A stretch of 64,000 nt of DNA from Parapristionchus giblindavisi. Lineage: Eukaryota; Nematoda; Chromadorea; Rhabditida; Diplogasteridae. The position numbers and the translations under genes are program-made. Numbering within the stretch: position 1 is the stretch's first letter; each line of letters begins with the position of its first letter. Below are positions 1-13,800 of the stretch, in pieces. The stretch is from the NCBI GenBank assembly GCA_943737045.1, contig CALSFV010000469.1:48586-112585 (forward strand), written 5' to 3'. The notes beneath the pieces were generated by a model. That model saw only the letters and a list, made by a program, of their open reading frames with translations, did no database searches and had not been told where the DNA came from.

Positions 1-35
1 TTCCTGCTCATGTTGTCTGTAAATTGCTAATGTTG

Positions 36-41
36 AATAAA
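36..41 (+). terminator. possible polyadenylation signal of an upstream gene
   Basis: An AATAAA hexamer lies about 110 bases before the NIP7 start codon and is followed by a T-rich stretch. It could serve a gene that ends left of the window. Nothing else in the first 152 bases supports this. Confidence 0.25.
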
Positions 42-152
42 CTTTTTTTCTACTCTTATGATTACACTTTATTTGCGCATTCCGTTTGATTCGGGACTAA
101 ATATTTGTGTATGACAGTTTGTTTTGTAATTGATTTATTTGATTGAATGTAG

Positions 153-1334
153 ATGCGTCCTTTAACTGAAGAAGAACAACAATCTGTATTTGAGAAATTG
201 GCCAAATATATTGGAGATAATGTTACTCATCTAGTTGAGGTATACAATATTCTTGTTCATTTGTCTCAGTATATTTGGACCCATATGCATGAAAACCGTT
301 TTACGAGAAACGTGACTTCACAAGCGGAGGTGTTTGCCAAAAGTTACCCCACTTGTAATTATAAACAATAATTATAAACAGAGGTAGTATACGTTCATGT
401 ATACTACCTCTGTTTATAATTATTTTAAATAGGTTAATATAAGAGTGGGAATATTATATATAGTTATATTGTAGCGTGCTGATGGTGACTACGTTTTCCG
501 TCTTCACAAGGAAAGAGTCTACTACTGTAGTGAACATCTCCTCAAAATGGTATCATTTTATCACGTTCACTTCTCTTTGTATAACATTTTTTTTCATTTC
601 ATTTTGAGCATCATGACATAATTATTCATAACTTCTAGATATTCCACAGTGTTGTATTTTTAATGAATACGAATGCACATGTTTGATACCATTCTAATGA
701 TGATCATTATAGGCAGCAAGTATTGCCCGTGATTGTCTTCTCTCATTTGGTACTTGCTTGGGAAAGTTCACCAAATCACGTAAATTCCATCTTCATATCA
801 CAGCTCTCGACTATATTGCTCCATATGCTAAAGTAGGTTTGAGCACGTCTAGAAAATAACACTGACTGACTGTGGTAAGAATACTACGTAAAAATACGAA
901 TGGGTGGGTGAGAGCACAGACTGGGTTAACGGCTTCCGAATCAAGTTAATATGCATTCATTCCTTATTTCATTTACATGTATGCTGTACTTTACAATCAT
1001 TAATTCATTGCAGTGTCGTATCTGGTTGAAACCGAATGCTGAACAACAGTTCTTATACGGTAACAATGTCCTGAAGTCAGGAGTACTCCGTATGAGTGAA
1101 GGAGCTGGAGGAAGTGAAGGAGTTGTTGTATACTCTAGTAACGATACTCCTCTTGGGTACGGTAACTTTGAGCACTCTTTATATTTAGAGTAATCTCAAA
1201 TGGTTCTTGTTTATAGATTTGGAGTGACAGCAAAGGGAACATCAGACACAAAGAGAGCTGATCCAACTTCACTTGTTCTGTTACATCAAGCAGATCTAGG
1301 TGAATATCTTAGAAGAGAAGAAACTCTTACCTAA
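153..1334 (+). CDS. NIP7: NIP7, 60S ribosome biogenesis factor
   Basis: Five exons (153-239, 475-549, 713-832, 1014-1156, 1217-1334) join in frame to 180 residues, the same length as the human protein as I remember it. The N-terminus [10 protein letters not shown], the middle stretch [17 protein letters not shown] and the end [16 protein letters not shown] are diagnostic of NIP7. The protein acts in the nucleolus in 60S subunit maturation and 27S pre-rRNA processing; its C-terminal half is a PUA-type RNA-binding domain. All introns are GT-AG. The start codon directly follows a TGTAG acceptor-like sequence, so the mature 5' end is probably made by cis or trans splicing. A short inverted repeat (AGAGGTAGTATAC and its complement) lies in intron 1 near 380-413. 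The call is secure. Confidence 0.96.
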
Positions 1335-1851
1335 GGTCCATCCATCCATCTATTCCTATACATTCTTCATATCTATTCACATTTTGTTGTTTATATCTTT
1401 TCAAATTTGTTGTTCATTGTTGATTTAATCCTTTCAAATGGAAATTGGTTTTTGCCGTTAGTTGTTGGCATGTTGTTGGTTTACATTTTATTCATAAACA
1501 TATAATATACTCTGCGATGAGACAATCGTGACAACAAAAAAGGACAACAACGAAAGGAACCCGATGGGTATACTATTAGATAGAAAGGACTTATATTGAA
1601 CGAGAGAGTGAAACCCGATTGAGTTTAAACATAGGAAAATATAAAACTAATACCTAATAGGACTATCATAAGGCTAATTATTAGAAAAGTAAGTATCGAT
1701 CGATGTTAAAACTAGTAGAGTTTAGATGACTGAATAAGTTAGTGAGATGAATAGAGAGAGGGAATGATAGATGAAGGGATATGGAATGGAATAATGGTAC
1801 AGATGATGGTCGATGCTGATAAACATCTATCGATAGACAATCATAAATAGA
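1335..1851. other. intergenic, NIP7 / SLC7 convergent 3' ends
   Basis: A gap of about 0.5 kb between two convergent genes. It is AT-rich, with AATAG and GATAGA runs, and I see no open frame, RNA gene or element in it. Confidence 0.6.
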
Positions 1852-4620
1852 TTATGGTGAACTAATTGCACTCTTCTCAACTGAATTAGAATTCAATTCA
1901 ACTCTTTCTTCTGGTGTTGATGTCACCCGTGGTTCTATCTCCACACATAGAACCTTTGATGTTATTGAACATACGAAATCTGAAATGAGTTCAAAGATTA
2001 AAGATCAATCTAAATAAGAGGTCATACTTACCACTAATCTTATCGTAAACATTACAAATTCCACAACGTTCCCATACATTCGTTTTGAGTATTACAATAT
2101 AGATAATCAATCCAAGAAGAATTACTCCACATCCAACCAATGTTATCTTAATAAGCAATCAATCAATAAAGGAAGATGTACTGTATCGATCCATATCATT
2201 AATCGATAAACATACCAGGAATTGATCGACGAATGGAATAACAACTAGTCCCAATGAAACAAAGAAGAGGAGATATGTGAGGATTAATGGAACACGAATT
2301 GCCTCTACAATCAATATAATTGATATATACTAGATATTGATTGAATGTTCATTCACTAACCAGATTCAACTTCAACATGTTTATGTCTAATATATATCAA
2401 TGCTCCTGCTGTCACTGCCTTCTGTGCCCACATGACAAATGTCACTGCATTCACAAGGAAATCAGTTGGAACCAAACACATTATAGCTGCTAGTAGAGCC
2501 TAGGAGATAGATTACGGTATGTGAGAGATACTGTAGACAATGAATACTTGAAGAAGTACAGCAGGTCGAGGAGAAGCCGATGATGGATTCACTCCAGAGA
2601 TAAAAGCAGGCAATTGTCCTTTGATTGCTGCTGCATGCATTATCCTATTTGGATGGATATAATAATATATTATCGTATTCAATGATTACCTTGATCCACA
2701 GAATAGATTACTGTTGAGTGTTCCCATAACAAGGATTGCAATCATACCAGGAATGATCTTTGCAAGAAATGAATCACTTCCGAACGTATATCTAGCAAAG
2801 TCCTACAATATTCATTCAATTCTTATCACACTTATTATCCCGCTCTTTCGAGGGGATTCCAAAAAATGAGTATTACTCATAGTTTGATCCTTTGCACGGA
2901 AATCTTTAGTAAAAGGCGAAAGATTTTCTCGGATAATTGCAAAGGATCCAGAGATAAAGAGAAGAGTGAAAGAGAGAAGTTGAATAGAGCGCGCGGCGAA
3001 TGTCAGACAGGTTAGGTGGCCCTTGTTAGAGAGTGAAAGAGTGAGGCTGTGAGAGGTAGAAGATTGAATGCAACTGACATCTCCAATGGCTGTAGAGTTA
3101 ACAACTTCATCAAATGTCATAACAGTGAAGAATGATACATTGATAAGAAGATATGCAACAGCTACTACTGTTAAACCAAAGAAGAGTGAAAGAGGCATTG
3201 TACTGTAATGAGAGAAGATTAACGAAAGAGAGAAAGTCACTCTCCCTTGGGCTCTTTTAGCGGACAAAGAAACAAGCATCGGCGGTTCAGTGGTAGAATG
3301 CTCGCCTGCCACGCGGGCGGCCCGGGTTCGATTCCCGGCCGATGCAATTCCTTTTGCCCTATTTTAACAGCATACCTTCTGGAATTCTTAATCTCTGGCG
3401 TTCCATAATTGAGGATATCCCATCCAGCATAACTCCTATAATCTTTCATTTGTATGCAATTCGATACGGACCAATATATACTACAATAAAATAGATAGAT
3501 AGAAAATAAATGTACCATAATCCTCCATAAATTCCCATTACCATATGTGTAACATCCCAATCAGATCCATCGAATATATTAACGAAGTTCTCAGTTTTTC
3601 CTTTATTTGAATAATTGTAATGAATATAAGACTAGTGAATATGATACCTTTAAAAATGAGGAAATATAATCCAATGACGATTATAGCTCCAATTGACAAG
3701 AGCTTACATACTGACACAATGTTCTAGAAGGAATATTGATTGATTAATAGATAGATACAGTATGAATATGACTATTGATTGATTCTCTCACTTGGAATGG
3801 ACCTGCGATCTTGTCCAGACTGAAGAAATTGAGAAACATAATGAGAGCTTAAAGATCAAAGAGTATTTATGAGAGATCAAAGATCAAAAGTGAGAACTCA
3901 CCAAGGAGACCCATAGCAAAGGCGATTACTGTATAATCATCATTCCCAGAATCCAAACCAACTGAAAATATAAATAATATAATAATATTATAGATAAGCG
4001 ATGAATAACATTATAAACTTACAAAACTTGGTTAAATATTGTCCGAAGGTAATACTTTGCACAGCAGCACTAGCAGGGAATGTGATACAAACCTTAAAGA
4101 GGTTACCGTACTTAAATAATGATTAATAGAGTACGGTAGGTATACGGTAGATGATACTTACAGAGACTAACATGAATGAGAATGCCAATCCTTCCCATCC
4201 AACCTTCATTGCATAAGCATAATCAGCACCAGGATCAGGAATTGATGTTGCCAATTCAATATAGACTATCGCACCTTAATCATCAGATATAAAGATCAAA
4301 GATCAAAGATCAATTAAGGAATAGATAACAAACCGAGGAATGATATAGCAGCACATGAAAACCACATAAGAAGAGTAAGTCCTATTGATCCAGCTATAGT
4401 AGCTACACTATTGGCTGTGATGAATATACCAGATCCAATTATATTACCTTAATCATACAATTATTGATTGATTCAATAGTATATTGATCATACCAATGAC
4501 ATAGCTTGAACAAGATACCAATCCCATTTTGTGTTCTTTCACTTGAGGTACTTCACCCACTTGTTGTTCCATAGTCCCATGATTATCTTTTATTGATTCT
4601 CCTGATTCTTTCTCATCCAT
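1852..4620 (-). CDS. SLC7-type (LAT family) amino acid transporter
   Basis: A gene of many short exons, read from ATG at 4620-4618 to TAA at 1854-1852. The N-terminal cytosolic region (MDEKESGES...) leads into TM1 with the motif NIIGSGIFI, the unwound substrate-binding segment of APC-fold transporters. It continues through SYAGWDILNY (the GW..LN motif of SLC7 light chains) and DDFARYTFGSDSFLAKIIPG to a hydrophilic tail ending KSAISSP. About twelve membrane segments can be recognised. Light chains of this family usually pair with an SLC3 heavy chain by a disulfide and exchange neutral or cationic amino acids at the plasma membrane. I cannot assign substrate or paralogue. Exon phases agree where I checked, including the last junction near 1975/2031. 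One intron (about 3197-3377) contains a tRNA gene on the opposite strand. Confidence 0.88.
3276..3346 (+). tRNA. tRNA-Gly (GCC)
   Basis: A 71-nt cloverleaf. The acceptor arms GCATCGG and CCGATGC pair over 7 bp and are followed by discriminator A. The D-arm region contains GGTTCAGTGGTAGAA (A box), the anticodon loop reads TGCCACG with anticodon GCC, and the B box is GGTTCGATTCC. It lies inside an intron of the SLC7 transporter, antisense to it. Transcription would be by RNA polymerase III from the internal A and B boxes. Confidence 0.97.
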
Positions 4621-6686
4621 TATGATCTATCGATTATCGGTCTACTGAAGAACAAAAGACGATTACAGCATCCATAAGGAAGAGAAGATGAGAATAAGTA
4701 ATGTATAGAATATGAATAGTTAACGTTACCTGTTATGAGAGAAAATGAATGAGTAGATTCAATGGGGCCCAGAGTAGAAGACTGTAGAAGACCTTAGAAT
4801 AGAGGTAAATTGTATTGAATAAGAGTGTTGAGAATAGATAAAGATCATAGGTAAAGATGAAGGGAAGATAAAGAGAAGAAACACTACAACAGTTATGAAG
4901 TTCATTGAAAGATAAAGATTAAAGATGAATTAAACGCATTCTTTACTCTTCAACTTTTTCATTCTTTCAACAAATCAATTGATCGCCATCACTTTTAAAG
5001 GAAGAGATAGAAAGTTCAGTTTTGAATTTCCGCCATAATGATTTTTTTTTTAAATCGACATACGGTAGTGGCCTGAAATTTGATCAATGATCTTCTAGGT
5101 AAGTGATCTGTTCAATGAAGAAAATTGTTCAGATCCTCCCCAACCACTACATTTTTACTTATTATTTAACATTTATGTGGGTGAATTCTCGAGGTGGGGA
5201 ACACTGGCGGGAATTCAACACTAAAAAGCATAGGGATGGCTGTCCCTCTAAGAATCGTTAAAGTATTCGAACAATTCCATAGCCAAAACTGAAGAGAAGA
5301 TATATGAAAAAACGTTGAATCTATGATTATCATAGATGAAACAAGAGAAGAAAAGGAAGGATAAACATGGAGAAAAGAAATACTCATATAGATAAAGAAT
5401 GAAGAAATAGCGAATTAAAGAGGGAGAAAGTGTGAAAAGGAGAGGGTGAGGAATATAAATGGTAAGTGAAAGGAGAAGAGTTCATCATGCCATAGAGATA
5501 AAGTGAAGAGAATGGTATACCCCCATAGAATGAGAAGATTAGAAAATGATAAGAATGACATACAGATTACAAAGATCAAATCATACCATTCATTTATAGT
5601 TCAAATGTGATACAACCTTAAATCAATAAATGACGGATTACAGTAATCTATTAGGATAATAGATCAAATGAAGATATTTATGATGAATAGAATAGAATAT
5701 AGAATGATAATTGAATTCAAGATAGATTTATATCAATCAAATAGAAAGAGAAATGGAAAGAGAGTGAATGGTTCTGCAAATGAACAAATATTATGATCCA
5801 ATCATCCAACCACCATTTCATTCCTATTCCGTCCATTCATCTGTGTTCTATCGATATAACGTCATATCTATATGTCTGCATTGATGTGTAGTGGACAGAA
5901 GGAGAGTCAGAGGGAGAGGGGAAAGGAGAGGGAGAGGGAGGAGAAGGAGAGGGAGAAGTACAAGGAGAGGGAGAGGGAGAGGGAGAGGGAGGAGAAGGAG
6001 AGGGAGAAGTAAACGGAGAGGGAGAGGGAGAGGGAGAAGGAGAGGGAGGAGAAGGGAGGAGAAGGAGAGGGAGGAGAAGGAGAGGGAGAAGTACAAGGAG
6101 AGGGAGGGAGGAAGACAAAGTAGACACAAAATGTACATGAATGAATGAAGAAAAGTGGAGAGAAATGATGCAACGAAAAGTGTAAAAAGAATCAGAGAAG
6201 ATATGAAATGATAGGGAGAATGAGAGAGAATAGAGAATGAATCCTGGATGTTCTGTGTTTCATTATCACGTGATAGGCTCAAACTCTTTAAACTGCCCCT
6301 TCTGCACTTTAGAACTACATCATGATTAAATATATGAAGGTATTCCTTTGATTGGAGAGGATACTGGTGGTCTAATCATTTTAGGATGTATTTCAATCGT
6401 GGAGCAGATAGAGGAAAATAACAAAAAATGATCTTTGATCTTTGGAAGTAAACAGTATTGTATTCAACTTTAATCATAATCCATATACATAATTTCTTTT
6501 CATATATACAATACACAGCGTTTCGAGAGCGGTCATGGTATGACAGAGAAAAAGGTAGAATGAAAAAGAGAGGAAGTAGGTATAAGCGAGAGAGCATAGA
6601 CAGTAAAACGTGGTGTACCAAAACGTATTTTTGGCATTTTTGCCAAGTTTTCAATGACCGCTCTCCCTGTGTTGGAGAAACGCTGA
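4621..6686. other. intergenic, divergent from SLC7 start, low-complexity
   Basis: About 2 kb without a supported gene. The open frames here come from purine-rich simple sequence. The stretch next to 4621 is presumably the SLC7 promoter. Confidence 0.55.
5895..6106. repeat. purine-rich (GAGAGG / GGAGAA) minisatellite
   Basis: Repeated GAGAGG hexamers are interspersed with GGAGAAGGA variants and three copies of a longer GGAGAAGTAnAAGGAGAG-type unit. Long open frames in all orientations (poly-Arg/Gly, poly-Ser/Pro, poly-Leu) are by-products of the repeat. Confidence 0.9.
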
Positions 6687-7103
6687 CAAGGGAAGTCTTT
6701 TTAGACTCAGTGAGACTTTTGAATAAGAGTATTTTTCCTCGATAGGTATAGGTTAAATATGATGGGAGCCAAAAAAATAGCTGCTGCCATGCACTTTCAG
6801 ATTTTTTATAATTAATTTTAATTTTGTGAAAATGCAATTTTCAAGTGCGCATGGATTATTTTTTACGCCGTTAAGTTTTCACGGCTCTTTCAAGGGCTCC
6901 TTATTTCATATACTGCTTGTCGCCTACGTTTTGTGATTTTTTCAACATTTTTTCAAAAATTTACAAAATTAAAATTAATTATATAAAATCTGAAAGTGCA
7001 TGGCTGCAGCTAATTTTTTGGCTCCTATCATATTTTTCCTATACCTATCGAGGAAAAATACTCTTATTCAAAAGTCTCACTGAGACTAAAAAGACTTCCC
7101 TTG
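6687..7103. mobile_element. fold-back MITE, TIR CAAGGGAAGTC, 3-bp TSD TGA
   Basis: The arms are about 150 bp each (6687-6835 and 6955-7103), nearly perfect inverted copies around a spacer of about 120 bp. The element is flanked by TGA at 6684-6686 and 7104-7106. The terminal CAAGGGAA is shared with the element at 38257-38677, which also has a 3-bp duplication. The 3-bp duplication and small size suggest a non-autonomous PIF/Harbinger-like element; this superfamily call is inference. No coding capacity. Confidence 0.85.
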
Positions 7104-7886
7104 TGAGAGTTCATCTCATCTCTCACATCTTAACTCTCCAGGGATGTTCTACGGTATTACTTAACCCATGTTTGGAGAATCAACTACTTCTATTAAGACG
7201 CATAACTACTACTACACCTATTGTATAAAGGCTGACCATTGTATGATCGATAATTCAAATATCATTGGGAGTTACAGTATGACGAAGTGATAAAGATATG
7301 GAAGTAAGGCGAAGCCCTACTAATCTTACACTGTTACAGTACACATACACTTATTGATCCAAATAAGTAAATAAATTTCATCGGTGAGAAGAAGAATGAA
7401 ATGATAATAAATCGATAATTGAAATGAATGATAGGACACGGGGGATGGTACAAGATACGAAACATCCAACAAATCTTTCAGAAGACAACAATACTGACAT
7501 ACTAGCAAAGCAGCCATACAGATTTGTCCATATGTTGAATGGATTCATTGATTGATTGTGACAATGGAATTATCGATTGAATCAACAGATAAGTACAGTA
7601 AGGAAAGAACGTATAGACCATGTTGGTACAGAAAGGGGACTAATCGATAATAGATATATAATGAATCACATGATAGACGGGGGAAGAATATGCTTTATAT
7701 CTAAGTGACACTTCTTATCGTACTAGTAATACTATACACGTTAATCAAATGAATATACTCTCTTCGATATCTTACTTACAGTAATTACTATGTTATAGTT
7801 AGTATTTGGGAATAAGTTATGATTAGACAAAAGAGGGATGAGATGGTTAAATACATGGAATACAGTGGATGAATGGATGAATTGAT
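7104..7886. other. intergenic, 3' flank of HD-PTP gene
   Basis: AT-rich sequence with no convincing gene, containing only scattered TACAGTAA-type motifs common across the window. Confidence 0.5.
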
Positions 7887-10800
7887 CTATTTAGTTTTCC
7901 AGAATGGATCAATCATATTAAGAGGATCATTAGGATCCAATGAAGGTCCTTCTATTCCTTCTCTTATTGATGCATGTAATTGTTTCTTTGCTAACTTCTT
8001 TCCATCTCCTATTCCAATATCAAATGTTTCAACATTTGTAAGAGATTCTAGTGGTATTGTTGATGACTTCTAGAATATTAATCATTATCAAGTACATCAA
8101 TTTATAATACCGCAGTAGATTTAGTCTCTTATAAATTGGAATATGAACCTGATTTGCCTTGACGATTCCATTATCATTTCCATTGTTCATATCATTACCA
8201 TTAGTATTAATTGTATTCGATTGAACAGATTCATTGATTTGAGTAGATGAAGGAGCATATCCAACTGATGTTGCACGCGATAATGATAGAACCTAATCAT
8301 ACATCATTATATATATTCTCATATATGAAGACATCTAGATATCATTAACCAAGAATATATATAATACCTACTTGTTCATCTACAACAGGTACAACAACAA
8401 TCGATTGTTGTTGCATTGGAAGTACAGTAGCAGCTGGACGGATTACTGTAGTTGATGGAGTAGATACAACAGGAGAAGGTGTTATCGACTCATCAACAGA
8501 TTGCACTGGGGATACGGTAGGAATAGGAGTAGGAGTCGCGAGTGATACCGTAGATGGGGCTGCATGAGTAGTGTGTTCTAAAAAGTCAATAATGCAATTA
8601 TTAACAGCTAACTAAAAGGGAGTAAAATTGATAATCATGTAGACAAGTTAGTTTCGTCATTTCCATGTGCTATTCAATCAAATTATAAACAAAAATAGAT
8701 GAATTTTTATTAATCTAACCTATATTCTCACGTTGAATTGTAGTTGGTTGTAATGAAGGACCACCTCCATTTGATGATGAGAATATATCACTCAGTAAAT
8801 CCTATAATGCAATAATTCAAATATATTCTTCATAGAAAACAATGCAATATACGCGATCAGAATATGTCAACAATCGATAAAACCATTTAAAATGAAATAC
8901 CAACCAAAGTCTCATTCTTCTGTTGTACTACAGGTGCTGGTTGAATGGGTGTTACAGTAGGAGGATGTTGTGATACAGTAGTCGATGGCATTCCCTGTGC
9001 CAATGGATTATTCATATTATTCATCATTGGTTGAGGAGATGGAGATGGACCACTCATCGGTGCACCCCATTGAAACTGAAATATTCAATCAATCAATAAT
9101 GTAATTCAATTACAGTATACCTGTGGTTGCATTCCTCCATAAACAGTATTTGATTGTAATCCACGATGCCATGGTGAAGGAGCACCTATTATAGATGGAG
9201 GGGGTACTGTAGATGATTGTGATGGAGGATTAGTTGACTTGTCTCCATTACGAAGTTGGGCGGATAGATCAGCCAGAGATGGAAGTTTAGGTATTGACGT
9301 TTGACTTTCGATCTCAAATGATAAAAGTTATTCATTATTAATCCCTTGTCCCATTTGCCAATAATGATTGTCTACCGCAACCTTTCACAGTAAGTTCATG
9401 GATCATAAAGGATTTCCAGTTGAGACCCACCATACCAAAATTTAGCGAACTGCAACGTTTACGTGACGGTGTAGGTGTGTAAGGCAAATGTAACGACGCA
9501 TAACAAAACAAAATACGATCTTATCAAGTATAAGTGAAACATTAAATAACCTGGTTGGTAGTATTTCCTTTCTTCTCTTCTATTATTGGATTTGTTGGAA
9601 TCTGAATCATTCATTCACTCATTCAATACAACAAATATCAATCAACAGTCATCCCCAATACATCAAGTATCCATATTAGCCATATAAACAAGTATTTGTG
9701 TATAATCCTTCCGTCAGTGCTAAACACAGAGACTAACAATGAATGATATCGGAACTAAATATTCCATGAATGCTCTCCTATGTGTCCATCTCCCCTTTCA
9801 ATGCTCTCTCTCATCTAGGTACTATTTCGTCTGCACTACCTCCCCTACAACTCCACTAGTTATAAATCTGCTCATAACCCATCAATTCACCTTATGAACC
9901 ACTTACCGTATTCGTAGATGGTTGATTCCGTGTAGTAGGCGCTGCAATTGGTGCCTGTCCATACTGTAACCATGGAGAATTGATCGATGAAGGAGGTTGT
10001 ATCATTCCTCCTATTCCATTATAGCCAATCGATTGATTATATGATGGAGGTACTGTAGTAGATGATGGATACTGTACATTGGATAAGGGAATATGAGATG
10101 GAATAGAAGATTGAGATGATGATGGGATGGAAGGAGGTTGAACACATTGTGAAGGGGGTTGGGGAGGAATACAACCAGATTGAGATGGTGGAATGGAAGG
10201 TACTGTAGGAGGTGCACCATAAGGGGCGGGATTTGGCATGGTGCCAAACTGAGGAGGTTGAGACAAGTTAGAATTCGTAACTGGAGTAGTTTGTGATGGA
10301 GTAGTATACAATGATGATGGAATGGATGAAAGTTTATTGTATGAGGGATATCCATGTTGATTAGATGGAGGAATAGAAGGAGGATGAGAATATTGAGATG
10401 GTGTAGTGTAGTTGGATGACAATGAAGATGGGATACCATAAGATGCATTGGGAGGAGGAACATACTGTACATTCGATACCGTAGGTGGTTGTGTATACTG
10501 TTCATTGGATACGGTAGGAGCAGCATACTGTGGATTTGATACGGTAGGCGGTGGTGCATACTGCTGGTTGGATACGGTAGGAGTGCATTGTTTGTTCGGC
10601 ACGATAGGAGTAGTATACTGTTGATGGGATACAGTAGGTGGAGGTGCATACTGTTGATTGGGCACTGGTGTAGGGAAATACTGAGGAGTAGGAGCATTAG
10701 GAGGAGGATACGGTTGATTGGATACTGTAGATGGTGCATACGGTATATTGGATACTGTAGATGGTGCATATGATTGATTAGATATTGTTGATGGAGCAGG

Positions 10801-13800
10801 AGAAGGAGCTCCTACACTCTCAGTATATGGAGTTGAATGAGAAACGAAGAGAAGAGGAAGATTGGATGGAACTGGATTAATTGATGATGGAGTATACGGT
10901 AGACGATGGGATACTGTAGATGGAGAAGGAGGGGTGGGACCAGATGATCCTCCCATCTTATCACGATAGTATTGCATATAATCACCTAGACGACGACGTC
11001 CTCCATTAGATCCTTCTGAATCAATCAATAATTCAATCAATCGATTGAGAACTAATAGTACCTGTAGTTGTACGAGGAATTACTGTACGATGAGCTCCTC
11101 CATTGATAGAGGATACGGTAGGAATGGAGAAATCATCGATTGCTGCACGGGCATCACGTGCGGCACGATCTTCTAGTAACTTAAAAGATATAAATTAATT
11201 AGAATATAGTTAATCGATAATATACGAACCTTTCTCTCGGAAGCTGCTCTCTTTTCATCATGAGCACGTTTGATATCAGAGACTATAAATATTGATTGAT
11301 AAAAAAGATCTTATAGATATTACAATTAAAATAATGAAGATAAACTAACAAGCATTTTCTATTCCATCTACAGCTGTTTCCAACTTATTCACTCTTGATG
11401 ATAGTTTATCATAGAAGAGACCAGCTTGTTCTACCTATCAATCAATATAAATCAATCGATAATCAGAGAGATAGATCATACCTCAGCCACGACACGGAAA
11501 TATTCATCCGATGCAGAGACCAATTCGACGATACGACAATTTCTTCTGAATAAATCAATAATAAATGTATTCAAATGCATATAATAATAGATAAAACTGA
11601 AGATATGACTCACTTCTCGGCTTCTTCACTCATTTCCTTTCGATTATCAGCAAATTCAGCATTAGCATCAAGAACAGCAGAGAGAACACGAGGTTGAGCT
11701 GATAGATTCTGATCCAATAGACTAATCAACTGAATTATATCAATGATTACAGAGGATAATCAGGATAACTAAAGGTTACTTGATCATATTTCTTCAATTC
11801 CTTCTCAAATAATTGTTCATGATTAGTATCTCTTTCAATGAGAAGTTTTCCATTGATATCATCTTTCCTATGAATGAATACAATGAATATATCTATCTAT
11901 TCATATGAAGGGAGACTTACTTGAATTCATCATCAATCTTATCAAGTAAAATTCTTCTCTGATTCATCATTTCTTCTACTTTATCACCCAATTCAATCAA
12001 TCGAGATCCAGATGGAACTGTGGCTGAATGAATGTCATCAGTAGATGACAATGACAATGACAATAGACGACATACCATAATTCTTTTGTTCATTAGGTGT
12101 CATCATTCTAATCAATTCTTCTAAACTTAATCCTAATGTTTGTAATGGTTCCATTCTATCATTCAATGTTTCACGTAGATTCATATTGGCCTTCCTCAAT
12201 TACATTTACATTGAGAATACAACAAAATAAGTGAGTTGGATTTTCCAATAATTAACAATGCTAAACAATTTATAGTTTTTTAATAACATAAATATTGAAT
12301 TGGTTGATCATACTCACTTTGCTTGTGCACTTGTTTCAAGTAACTTCGTGCATTCCTCTCGTATTGCCTTTACTCCTTCATCCGATGACTGAATGGTACA
12401 ATAGATACAGTAACCAAGCATATAGGAAAGGTACCATTATCAATACTACGGTACGCATATGGTAATCAAGAATAAAGGAGAGGTAATATTTTCAATACTA
12501 CAGTACCTATACGGTAATCGACGATATAGCAGAGGTGCCATTGTCAATACTACGGTAAGTATACGGTAAGAAGGTATACAGGAGATGTATCATTATCAAA
12601 ACTACGCTATGTGTGGTAATCATAATATAGATAAGGAACTAACCAATTGTGGTACATCAACAATAGAATCAATACGAGATATGAGAGAATTGAGTAATGA
12701 ATCTGTATCTCGAGCCTTATCTCCAATCACTGAAAGAAGGAACACATATTTAGATACTTTGCAACCATGTCAATTGATGTTTCGGTCATTCTTTATATTT
12801 GCAATGAAGATTTAAAGGTTCAAGACTTCTAGCTAGCAATAATGCATAATTGCATTTGCGGTACGTGTCGTAACGACGCGGATGTTCATGCAAACTAAGG
12901 AACACGATACCTCTCAATTGTTCAAGAACCTCTGGTACGGCATCTCTATTTTGGACTGAGAAAAATGAATTAGCTGATAGAAGATCTTCAGGAAACATCG
13001 AAGGTCTTCCATCTGCACTATATCCACTCTATAATTAATATCATCAATTACAGTAATCATGGGAATACAGTACCCCATATGGATTCTTGATCATTCTTAT
13101 CAAACGTGAAAGATCGATTCGTTCCAAAAATGTGCTGAATTAAATATAAATATTATGATTGATAATAAGAATTTGTGTAATGAGTTGCCTACTTCAATTC
13201 AGCATCATAAGCATGAGACTTCTCAAGTATTGATCTTTTCAATTCTGCTTTCTTCTCATCATATTCAGATGAAGCTTTGATTACTGTAGGAGGAACGAGA
13301 CCACGAAAGAGTTCGGGTCCTAAAAAGAATATGACAATTACAGTAACCAATCAATGGGGAGAATGAATACCTGCTACACTGGGATCAAGAGGATTGAAAC
13401 TATAGGCACAGGCCATACTGAGAGGCTGAAAGAAGGGAGGATTACGGTAGGAAAGAATTATCAATTACATAGATATATGTAACACAAACCTCAGCCAATG
13501 ATATATCTTCAGATTTAGGAACACGAGCATGATAGATGAAATCATTTTCCTTCTTAGCGTTATTGTATCTGAAGTAAACATATAATAGATACAATACTCA
13601 TTAGACTTACTTAGCAGTGACAACATCTTCAACAAAAGCAGCTGTTTCCAAATAACCCCTACGTGTCTCTCTACTCAAAGCTTCACGAGCTGTTGTCATA
13701 TATGACAGAGCTGCCTCGTAGAATGCTAATCTGAATATATTGAGAATCGTAAGACAATCGATAAGTTAGGGATACTACTGCGAGTTCTAATACAATAAAT

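Noticed and set aside
5837..6282. Overlapping Arg/Gly-rich and Ser/Pro/Leu-rich frames on both strands
   Set aside because: Produced by the GAGAGG minisatellite; no start context, splice sites or family similarity.
12413..12617. CRISPR-like repeat array
   Set aside because: The 52-bp units are contiguous and diverged along their whole length without unique spacers, and the DNA is from a eukaryote.
12786..12998. Separate small gene reading MFPEDLLSANSFFSVQNR
   Set aside because: It is part of an internal exon of the HD-PTP gene on the same strand, continuing in frame from its neighbours.
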